Source: Arenicola marina
Taxonomy: Eukaryota; Annelida; Polychaeta; Arenicolidae
Reading direction: 5' to 3'
Assembly: GCA_964019135.1 (NCBI GenBank)
Contig: OZ025249.1
Span: 6,436,039-6,500,038 of the forward strand
Length of the DNA: 64,000 nucleotides
A program made the position numbers and the translations under genes. Positions 50,301 through 62,300 of the stretch are shown here, one piece after another (positions within the stretch are counted from its first letter, which is position 1; every line of letters starts with the position of its first letter). The notes under the pieces were generated by a model. It made no database searches. It had not been told where the DNA came from and saw only the letters and a program-made list of their open reading frames with translations.

Positions 50301-53300
50301 CTTACCATTAATACAACAATACATTTCGTGGGTTCTCAGATAAAATATGAACCGACTTCAGTCAACTATTTTATTGGTTTCGGATGCGAGAGATGCAATG
50401 TACATCTTAAAAGAACTCTTCTTCACGCCACATGGACCAGGTGAGGCTCACCGACCGTACTTTAAATCAGAGAATACCCGTGTAACAGTTCATTCTTGAA
50501 AAGATATGTACTCGGCTTGCGCCTCGTACATTCTTTTTCAAGAATGTACTGTTACATGGGCATTCTCCTTACCATAATAACCTCCTGCTCATGGTCCGCA
50601 GGTCCTTACCGGCAAAAGACAACTCCGAGAACAATAGAAGTATGCATTAAGAATGGATGAAACATGACAAATTAATGTACGGTTTAGACGATAGAATGAC
50701 GTCATAACAGAACTTTAATTTCTCAGACAGGGTCATTAAAGTTCCGTCACAATAATGACTCCTCGGTCACATGCTTCATGCCATCGCCGCCGCCTCGTAG
50801 AAACAATAGAAATAAACATTAAGCCAGATAAGGAATGAGTTGTAGGTCCTTATGTATTAGATAAGGAATGAGTTGTAGGTCCTTATGTATTAGATAAGGA
50901 ATGAGTTGTAGGTCCTTATTGGGATCGAAGAACTTCGTGGCGTAGCCGAGAAGTTGTGAGTTTCCAATAAGGACCCACAACTCATTCCTTATCTGGCTTA
51001 ATGTTTATTTCAATTCTTTCCTCCGAGGAGGCGGCGATGGCATGGAGTATGTGAGCGAGGAGTCATTATTGTGACGGAAATATAATGACTCGCTCTGAGA
51101 AAATAATGACCTCCTGCTCATGGTCCGCAGGTCCTTACCGGCAAAACACGACTCCGAGGAAAAAGAAGTATGCATTAATGGGAACTCACAACTTCTCGGC
51201 TGCGTCTTAAAGTTCTTCGATCCCAATAAGGACCCACAACTCATTCCTTATTTAATACATCCTTCATCATCGCGTGCCTAACTGCGGCCTAAAACTCTAA
51301 AATTCCAATTCCATTTACTGATACATCTTGGTGATGGAAAAGAACCTGTACTTTTCTACTCGTGTAATAAGTGAGCAACATTTGACGCCCAGCCTCGGAT
51401 GGAACAAATTCGACTCATAAAAGTGTTGCCTTGTAGATAAGAATCAACACTCGCAACAAAAGAACGACGTCATAAGAATGCTTAATGGGTCATGTAATCC
51501 GTGTGCTCAAGCGCGGAAGATGGCCGGGGAGGGTGGGTCCAGAGCGGTCCTATTGGGATTCAGGGCCCAAGTAGGGAGTGGTTCGCAGCATGAACTCCGC
51601 ATAATGCTCGTTTTACCCCTTGTATAGCCCTTGTCTACGTGACGCTGACATTCACACCCACACTCCCCACCCTCCCGGACACCTTGATAGCCGCCACAGC
51701 CTGTTATTACCGTGAGTTTGAGGACAGCTTGATAGCCACCACAGCCTGTTATTACCGTGAGTTTGAGGACAGCTTGATAGCCACCACAGCCTGTTATTAC
51801 TGTAAGTTTGAGGACTCCTTGATAGCCACCACAGCCTGTTATTACCGTGAGCTTGAGGACAGCTTGATAGCCCCCATACCCTGTTATTACCGTTAGTTTG
51901 AGGACAGCTTGATAGCCACCACAGCCTGTTATTACCGTTAGTTTGAGGACAGCTTGATAGCCACCACAGCCTGTTATTATCGTGAGCTTGAAGACAGCTT
52001 GATAGCCCCCATACCCTGTTATTACCGTTAGTTTGAGGACAGCTTGATAGCCACCACAGCCTGTTATTATCGTGAGCTTGAAGACAGCTTGATAGCCCCC
52101 ATACCCTGTTATTACCGTTAGTTTGAGGGCAGCTTGATAGCCACCACAGCCTGTTATTACCGTTAGTTTGAGAACACCTTGATAGTCGCCACAGCCTGTT
52201 ATTACCGTGAGTTCGAGGACAGCTTGATAGCCACCACAGCCTGTTATTACCGTGAGCTTGAGGACAACTTGATAGTCGCCACAGCCTGTTATTACCGTTA
52301 GTTTGAGGACACCTTGATAGTCGCCACAGCCTGTTATTACCGTGAGCTTGAGGACAACTTGATAGTCGCCACAGCCTGTTATTACCGTTAGTTTGAGGAC
52401 ACCTTGATAGTCGCCACAGCCTGTTATTACCGTTAGTTTGAGGACACCTTGATAGTCGCCACAGCCTGTTATTACCGTGAGCTTGAGGACAACTTGATAG
52501 TCGCCACAGCCTGTTATTACCGTTAGTTTGAGGACACCTTGATAGCCGCCACAGCCTGTTATTACCGTTAGTTTGAGGACACCTTGATAGTCGCCACAGC
52601 CTGTTATTACCGTGAGCTTGAGGACAACTTGATAGTCGCCACAGCCTGTTATTACCGTTAGTTTGAGGACACCTTGATAGTCGCCACAGCCTGTTATTAC
52701 CGTTAGTTTGAGGACACCTTGATAGCCGCCACAGCCTGTTATTACCGTTAGTTTGAGGACACCTTGATAGTCGCCACAGCCTGTTATTACCGTGAGCTTG
52801 AGGACAACTTGATAGTCGCCACAGCCTGTTATTACCGTTAGTTTGAGGACACCTTGATAGCCGCCACAGCCTGTTATTACCGTTAGTTTGAGGACACCTT
52901 GATAGCCGCCACAGCCTGTTATTACCGTTAGTTTGAGGACACCTTGATAGTCGCCACAGCCTGTTATTACCGTTAGTTTGAGGACACCTTGATAGCCGCC
53001 ACAGCCTGTTATTACCGTTAGTTTGAGGACACCTTGATAGCCGCCACAGCCTGTTATTACCGTTAGTTTGAGGACACCTTGATAGCCGCCACAGCCTGTT
53101 ATTACCGTTAGTTTGAGGACACCTTGATAGTCGCCACAGCCTGTTATTACCGTGAGCTTGAGGACAACTTGATAGTCGCCACAGCCTGTTATTACCGTTA
53201 GTTTGAGGACACCTTGATAGTCGCCACAGCCTGTTATTACCGTGAGCTTGAGGACAACTTGATAGTCGCCACAGCCTGTTATTACCGTTAGTTTGAGGAC

Positions 53301-56300
53301 ACCTTGATAGTCGCCACAGCCTGTTATTACCGTTAGTTTGAGGACACCTTGATAGCCGCCACAGCCTGTTATTACCGTTAGTTTGAGGACACCTTGATAG
53401 TCGCCACAGCCTGTTATTACCGTGAGCTTGAGGACAACTTGATAGTCGCCACAGCCTGTTATTACCGTTAGTTTGAGGACACCTTGATAGCCGCCACAGC
53501 CTGTTATTACCGTTAGTTTGAGGACACCTTGATAGCCGCCACAGCCTGTTATTACCATGAGTTTGCGGACACCTTGATAGCCGCCACAGCCTGTTATTAC
53601 CGTTAGTTTGAGGACACCTTGATAGCCGCCACAGCCTGTTATTACCGTTAGTTTGAGGACACCTTGATAGCCGCCACAGCCTGTTATTACCATGAGTTTG
53701 CGGACACCTTGATAGCCGCCACAGCCTGTTATTACCGTTAGTTCGAGGACACCTTGATAGCCGCCACAGCCTGTTATTATCGTGAGCTTGGGGACACCTT
53801 GATAGCCGCCACAGCCTGTTATTACCGTGAGCTTGGGGACACCTTGATAGCCGCCACAGCCTGTTGTTATCGGGGACATTCGATCCTTTCGTGTCCGGAC
53901 TTGGCTCTTAATCTGCTGACAATGATGACCTTGGCGGGCCGTCGTGTATGGCGCTAACGGTCAACATCACGAACTCTAGTCTTAACGAGACATTTGCGGA
54001 AAACAAGATGGCGGACACAGGTCACGTGGCTACTCTACTTCGCACTCAGTTAATTCACCATTCACGCATGTGCACGATGTTGTTAAAGCAATATACTTAC
54101 ATGCGCCATCTTAGACTGTTTACATGTTAGAATCAAGACTAAAAGTATCTCAAAATTATGATGCATATATGTTTTAGATCTCTGAGAGTCTGTAAAACAA
54201 CAATTTCAACATAAAACTGCGCGGTTTATTTATATCGCGCGCGGACGTCCTAGCGAGCCGCGGTCGACATCACACACAAAATAGCGAACTGCGAACAGGC
54301 GCGCAGGGATATAAAGCCGGCCACCAACTTCTGCTCCGTTGACCAAAATGCTTCTCTTCGGATAGCCCACAGGCTTTCAGGATTCAAATTCAAGACAGAA
54401 TATACTTATTTGACATGGGGAAGAGGTTGGTAATACAAAAAATTACGGAATATATTGCTTTAACCAAAAAAATTATTAATAATTAGGTTTACTCTTTTTT
54501 ATGACTGGTCACTGTCAAAGAGGCGCGTCATGTCGCATCAACAACGGGGTGATTTACGGGATGGTTGTTGCTCATGGATGAGACCCACGGGCTTGGGTTG
54601 ACTTGTTGCTGGCCACTCCGCTTCCACACGGGGTCACCCCGTGGCCCAGTGGGTAGCGCGATCGGCTACTGCCGAGTGTACTCTACAAGACATGCCGGAG
54701 CGGCCGGTACGGGGTTCGAACCCCACATGTGGTAAAAACTAAGTGTGTGCAGGATAAAGAACCTACATCTGTCTTCGCTTCGGATATACTCCCGAAGACC
54801 TGGGGCCGTATTCATAATCCCCTCGTAAGTTACGCACGAAAAGTGCATTTTCGTGTTAGCCTCACCAGCTCTTTAAGGTGGTGCTCATGATTAAGAAATC
54901 CTTCTTAATACAGTTTTAGAACTTTCTTAATTCAGAAAATCCACTTCTTGGGTGACTACTTATGTATTTTGCACCCGATAATCGCTCGACAAATCTTCCA
55001 CTTAGCGCTAAGTCTAGTGGCGTAGCCTAAGTGGCGATGATGAATACGGCCCCTGGCTCCTCCATTCGTTGACCTTTTCTATTGTCGCAATGCGATATGA
55101 CCTGCATAGATGACAGGGTCCTACATTATTCAATTAATCCACTACCCCAACAAGAATCAATGTCGCGACAGGTTGTGTGTAACACGAGATATGCTCACAG
55201 GTCGTTGGATGCATGAATACGAAGGCTCACCACAAGATGTATCATTTAGTGGGCGAGGGTTTCACGGAGCGATTACCATAGCGGAAAATATACTTTTTAA
55301 CAATGAACCTTTGATATGTTATTGTGAGCGCATTTCTTTGGTATCCCGGGTGTATCCCTACGGTGGATCGAACACGCACATTAACGTTCGGGACATTCGA
55401 GAGAAGATGGCGGCTGATTGAAAGGTGCTGAGAGTAGGTTAGTTCCAGTACCGCTACTTGCACCGGATGTGAACGGTGTGTGCATTTCAGTGGAATAGGC
55501 ATATCCCTATCGGCACATCCGGAAGTCCCCTGTCACGTGTTGCGGGTCCCGGGCGGGATACCAAACCTGGCCCAAGGAAATGCGCCCAATGGTGGTTGCC
55601 CTTTAGCTACTTGTTCGCTTTCTGGTCTTTTTCTCCCGTAGTTTGTTTCACATGGCATAACATTCGATTGGGTTAAGAGTGTAAGCATACAAACCCTTTG
55701 CGCGGTATTACTCTTATCCATAGCATGATATCATACAAACCCTTGCGTTATTGCATTTAGCTCAGCCCGTTAGGTTTTTCACGCGGCGCCGTGGTCGTTT
55801 TTCAGATGGGGAGGTTACAGTCGAAGGTGACCTTGACCTCCGAGCCTCCCAGGAGGTGGAGAAAGAGCTACATCGTCACCTGTTTGAGTCGCTGGCTGAC
55901 TGCAGTCGACAGAGGCTGCGTGCACTGCGCATGACACTGCGCAGGTACGGCTCGACCGAGGCGCGACTCTCCCCCAAGGAGCTGGTCCAAGTCTTCCAGG
56001 TCCGTACCACGTCAGCTGTTTGGAGTTCACCCGTGCCTGTGTAAGTCAGGCAAAGATCTAAAGTCCGGATCCTGGTTGGTCCACGTGGAGCTCGCCGGGT
56101 CTGTGTAAGCCATGTAAGGGTCTAATAACCAGCTCCTGATTGGTCCAGATCAATTGCCCGAAACGCCGTGCGGTTCTCGCCAATATCCGCCAATCAAATG
56201 GTCGTTAATTAGACATTTCGACGATGAGTCAAGCTCTCTGGGGACGACATATCGGAGCGCTGGTAGATGGCAATGTGACTGGCAATAGGGGTACATCTGG

Positions 56301-59300
56301 ATGAATGTAACTAGTGGCTGGCGGGAGGGGTGGGGGTCTACATATGTAATATGACGTACGGTAACTGCTGCTACGGCGTCATAAATCGAGTGGTAAGACG
56401 CTGAATTCCTGAATTGGGAATCTCCTGATCCATACTTTGGATTGGAGCTTAAATCACGACTATTTCACAAACGCATGTAGTAGGCTGCATTAACTAATCT
56501 ATTTGGCGAACACACAACAAAGCCATCACATGGCAGATTACCCATTTACGAAATTCAGATTTTACATATTACTTGTTTCAAAGAAGGATACATTGACTGC
56601 ATATGTAATGCCCTGTCATACTGGTAACACATACTGTCAATTAGTTCTAGGCATACGATCTTACCTTATTGTGCTCTGTTGGTGACCGTTAACTTGAAGG
56701 AGAACAACATTAAACTATCGTCGAGGACGTTCCAGTTGATTCTCGATCTGTTTGAAGACGGACTCGGGGTCGACTACGAAAGGATGTGGAAATGTATCGT
56801 GGCCGCGCAGAGCAAGACAGGTGACACTAGTTTGACACTATAGCTGTAATACCGCTTTACAATTTAGAGTACAGTTTACGAAGTAAAACATCATGACTAT
56901 GACATATCCGTGCCGTCGAGGCCGTATTTTGTCCTTACCTTGCCAGACAATAGCGGTGGCCTGTGAGTTATATATCATAGCATGTCATCTCCCACCACTC
57001 AACGCACGCACGCCCCCCCCCCCACCTCCCCCCACCCAGCCCCATGCCTTGAAACCTCCCCACGCGGATCCCGTCACGTGACATAACGTCTCACGGCCGG
57101 TTCAGCCAGCACTTCCGGTCTTGTATTGGGTCTGTGGGTCACCAGAACCGTTACCCCGATCCAGGTCGTGATAGCGTTATGGCGCAGAACAAACGGAATG
57201 ATCTTGAATCCCGAGATGTCGTCATGACCCAAGACCAGAAGGACTCGGACTTAATCAGGAGAATTGGAATTCAACTGCGGGGAGGTCAGCAAAACTGTGA
57301 TTTGGTCCAACTAAGGAAGACACTAAGAGAGGCAAACACAGAGAAAGACGGGAAACTCAGCAAAGAACAGGTGCGTTGTCACTCATGCTTCTGCAGAAAA
57401 ACAGCATGAAATAACGTAATTATTTTCTCTCGTTTCAGAGAAACGATAACTTGGTTATGTCCCAAGTAATATTTAAGGGTTTGTCAAAGAGCGAAGGGTT
57501 TGGCACCAAGTTTGATGCGACCTAAGTGACCCAGGTTGTGACCCAAGTGACCCAAATTATGACCCAAGTGACCCAGGTTGTGACCCAAGTTACCCGGGTT
57601 GATTAAGACTCAAGTGATCCAGCGTCATGTTCACCATAATATTGTCGTCCACAGGTTGTCACGGTTATAGGAGACAGTCAGATTCCGATATACGGTGCAC
57701 TACTGAGCGGTCTGGTGAGGCGATGCACTAATCACCGCGCTGAGCAAGTCAGGTAGGCACAAACTCTTAGTCGAACATTTTTTCTTTAGTACGTAGTAGA
57801 CACAATTTCTACCTTCATCCACTGAATCCAAATTTGCTGTAAATTGCATCATTTACCTTAAAGAACTGTAACATCATGTCAGTCCTATTGTGCAACACTG
57901 TGCAAATGAGTAAAATATACTCACCAATATCACAATATTTTAACATTATAACTATTTGATATATCGTATAACCTAGTTAACGAGTAGTTGCTAGTAGCAA
58001 AGCAACGCGGGAAGAAATCAATTAAGCATTTAAAATTTTGGTATGGATTCAGTACGTCATATTAGAATACATGGACATATGATTAAATCTGATCATAAAG
58101 ATTACCACTCTGCCAATGATTTATAGCACTGCAGTTATTTATTATGCAAGGGGCAAGTATCAAAAGTTAAGGTTTTTTACGGGTTGTCGCTTCAGTTGGC
58201 CAGAGCTGATGACTTTCCTTGAGAAAGGACAGCACGGCCACCAAAATGACGTGCTGGGCCCACTGAGACATCACCGTAAACACCACAAGCCGACCACCGC
58301 CCAGTCGCCCACCCCCACCTCCACCACCTCCACCCCCCGGGCCAGCCCCAGGCCGGCCGCCACCAACCCCAAGGACCGGCCCACCCAGGCCGGGGGCAAG
58401 GGCGCAAAGAAGCCCGGGGTGGTGGGCTCCAGGGCACGCCCCATGAAAACAGGATCCGCCAAATCTTCCGGAGCGGGTAAAAAAGCCAGATCATCCCGAT
58501 CAGTGACGTCCGCCGCCCGCCTCTCGGCATCACCGGAAGGGACCCCGAGGAAGTCCGGGAAGCACACCATTCTGGATGTGACGGCTGGACAGACCCCGAG
58601 ACCTGGATCCACCCTGTCCATCCGGTCCCAGGATAGCGTCAGTCTGGATCCGACCGGAAGCCGGAGACCCCGGGGCGAGGACAAGTCGTCGGCGTCCGGC
58701 CGCAGGAACGAACTGTCCGAGGTACAAACCCGCACAACACTCATACTAAACATGCTTTCATTGCTGCATGTCATTCTAGTTCTTGTTCGAATGGTAACTA
58801 CCTTCAAATTATAATATTCTTCCCCATAACACTGTCAATTCGTTTTATTTTTGGAGGTTGGCTGCTTTGATATCTAATACTACGCGACAGACCTAGCACA
58901 CAAGGCTGCAGTGCCATAAATTTCCCTTGTTTTATACAACATGCCTCACTTACGCAATATGATTATATTTATTGGGTCTGGCTTGATCTCCGCCCCACAA
59001 ACTTGAATGACTATTTATTTTTTGGAATGATGCATTATTGCTAGCGGAAGGAGGAGTTATTGAATAAATCGTTACTTGGCAACGCAATGACAATAGCAAG
59101 ACAACAAAGACTGCTGAAGAGCGCTCGGTACATTTTGTCAGCCTTTTTGGACACACTTGGCGTCCTGTGAGATAAACCTATACAAATGTGAGTTCATCGC
59201 CTGGCATCCTGTAACCATGCATCATGTAAAAGACCTATTTACAGGGCATCCGACATTCGAAGAAGTCAAAGCCGAATATTTCCCCCTGCTACACGCTATG

Positions 59301-62300
59301 GTTCTCTTCCCATATTCGGCCCGGGTCGTTTCTTACTTCATTTAGTACATTTTGAGTACCATTTGACGGCCTTCTCATCAAGGGAACCAATGGCCGTATG
59401 TTTTTTCCGACCAAATGAAAAACCGTTAAAAATTAATTGAAGAATGTTTTATCAAGCATCATAATCCTTCCCATCCACATGGTTAGCGCTTCAATTCCAC
59501 CGAAAGTCTTAGAGATATGTGGCATCGAACCATTGTTCTCTGGTCTGTTAATCACTTAATGGTTGCCGACTTGCAATGGCCCTGCTGTGGTAATAATGTC
59601 TCCGAATGTCCCTCGACGCTTTCAGAAGGCAGAATGGAGGCAATATTCTGGAAGCGATCCATCTTATCTGTGCGTTGGGCGTCAGGTTATCAAGTTTGGA
59701 CATGACATCAGCAAGAAAAGCAAGTCGATATCAGAAGTTTTACGGCTTATTGCATAAACAGTTAAAGATAACAAACTGCAAAGCCGTTAAAACTTAAGCA
59801 CATTTCCTAGAATTGTTGACATCCGTTTTGGTGTTTGCCACGTGGTTTTCTATCGTGTAATGTTCACGTCGCGAGAGGACAAAGGCCAGGGTGCTAAACA
59901 GTGTATCTTCCCCCTCAGTGGCCTCAAGTGCAAACACAATACAATGCCAGTAGTTGAATAACGCCGGAGAATGCACCCACCCCACTCTTCATGTTACCCG
60001 CTCCTGGTCGCCTAGCACATCCTTCTCAGGGAGACGCTTGTCATGTCTTTCCAAGTACACCGCTTGGATGTAATCATCAGTCCCAGCCCTGCAAAGGGTC
60101 CGTTCGAAAGTCACTGAGTAGCCGTCCTGGGGGAAAATGTAAAGTGGCAAGCCATGTTCCCTTGTACTTACGACAGTTCGTGTGTGGTTTAGTGCCACTA
60201 TAATCACCTTTTGGGTTTGAAGAGTCTATGACGCTATTGGTCTCACACCAAAACAAAACAAACAAAGCAACTGTAACATTTTATTTTCCACTAGCGTCCT
60301 TTGTTCAGTAAGTTCGCCAAGTATCCATCATCTTGGATGCGAGTTCTGTGGGAATCGTTGGTCTGGAATAGTCTACAAAGATAAATGTTATACTTCCGAG
60401 CTAATGGCATTGGATGTATATGAAAAATCAGCCGGACGTTTAATTGTCTGCTGAATATCTTGTGATGCGATAACGCCTTCCTGACATTGCGTAAAGATCA
60501 AAATAATACCCAAAATGCATCGCACATTCAGTAGGGCCTGACAGTGAAATAATGATATGCGAAGGTGTCTATAGTAGAATATACTCATAGCTTAAAGTTC
60601 AACGTTTGGTGCGACAAAATGACTTCTTGGGGGAAGGCAAAGACGAGTGCGTTGTCCCTGAGATCAATACCGTTCATGCCTATCCAATTCCACGAAAGGC
60701 AGTTAACACGCCAACTCCACGATAGAGGCCAACGACCGGCCTCATCACACTCCTCAATCTGCTGACGCATTGGGGTCACGAAAACATCATTTGGAATGCT
60801 CCCAAAATGGGCCGATGTGATATTTAGTGTCACTACTGTAACAATGCGTGTCTAGGGATGGCATGTCTTTACAATGGTAACCGGCGAGAGAAACATATAA
60901 TAAATCATATATTTGTCACACAAATGTAATGATTTTTAGATATGTCATACTAATGTCATAATTTTTAGAAAAATGTCATACTAATGTCATAATTTTTTGA
61001 AATGTCATACTATAGTCATAATTTATGTCACTGGAATTGTAAAATGTATATCTTTTGTCCGGCAAATATCGTAACTTGTTTATTTGTCATGGTATTAAGT
61101 GTGAACCGCTGTCTAGCCTGGTATATCGTCTGAAAGTTCGTGTCAGCGGCCGTCGTATTGTAAAAAAAAGTCAAATCCTCATTCACTATTGAAATAATCC
61201 CGGTGTTCCCAATGGTACTTAGGATTATATGATTAACTGTGCGTGTTACTGGGTGCAACTGGCACAACATAATTTATATTTTTTGCCTTTATGACATGTG
61301 ACTATGTTTAGTCCATAATCCTAATAGCTTATAAACATTGATGCATTTTCCTGAATCAGTCGCCAACGTAAGATGCACCAGTTTCTCATTGCAAATCACT
61401 TCTTTCCAGGAGGATTATAAGAACAAGATGGATGCCGTTTCCCGGGAGGGGATTTCAGTGAGTGACGAGACCAAGCTGCTGGGGTCCATCAGTAAGTATC
61501 CATGACAACCACGAATAATCCCGAACCATTCGTCAGTGACGATATCGAGCGGTCAAATTATTAAGGATAAAATGTCGGTTATTAATTAACTTGCGTTTTT
61601 GCGATGATCGTATCCGTAGATTTCTACAGCATCCGGTTACCACGTGGACAATTTAATCCGGCTCGCGTCTACGTAACATGATACTGCACTCACCGTCGTT
61701 GAAATAATCTCTGATCCAAATGGTGTCTCCTGAGCAGAGGACAAACAACCTAGCCGGGAAGGTACGTGGTCACGTGGGATTTTTACTTGCCTTGTCACTG
61801 TGCATTTTTGTCCCCGACATCAGACACCGCCATGAACACCTACTGCTATCGCACAGCGCTAATTATTGTGTACTCATTATGTGCTAGCTTTTCCTTTTTT
61901 TCTTTGTGCTTTCACATGTCTTGGATCAAATGCCAAACTGCTTTGCAAGTGGCTTTTTCTTATAATAGGGCATATCAGGCCGATAATGAGTATCACGTGT
62001 GGGTTCACGTTACCCCCTCCTCTCTGGTATCGCCCTCCTAGACCTCCCCGACCCCCCGTCCCCCCGTCCCCACACACACACCAAGACCCGGTCAGCAACA
62101 ATGAACAGGTACACAGATACAGAGGAATAGTGCAGGTCCGCGTCAGAGAAGCGTGGAAGGTCAAGGACAAATAACACGTTTGCCATGTCAGGTTTCACAC
62201 ATTGTGATGCGCAATCGAGAGGAATACACAACCGCCATCCCCAGGCAAGATCATTGTAAACGATGATCAACAGAGCATGTATTGTAATGGGGTAGGGGAT

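Noticed and set aside
51507..53879. 790-codon minus-strand frame with 15-residue repeats
   Set aside because: The 45-bp unit keeps any stop-free frame open. It lies within an intron of a plus-strand gene and has no signal peptide, domain or splice structure.
54640..54730. Functional tRNA gene
   Set aside because: Box B is good, but the spacer is too long and no cloverleaf could be drawn by eye. It is probably a SINE.
58271..58807. 178-codon minus-strand frame
   Set aside because: It is antisense to the phase-consistent exon 7 and reflects its GC-rich codon use.
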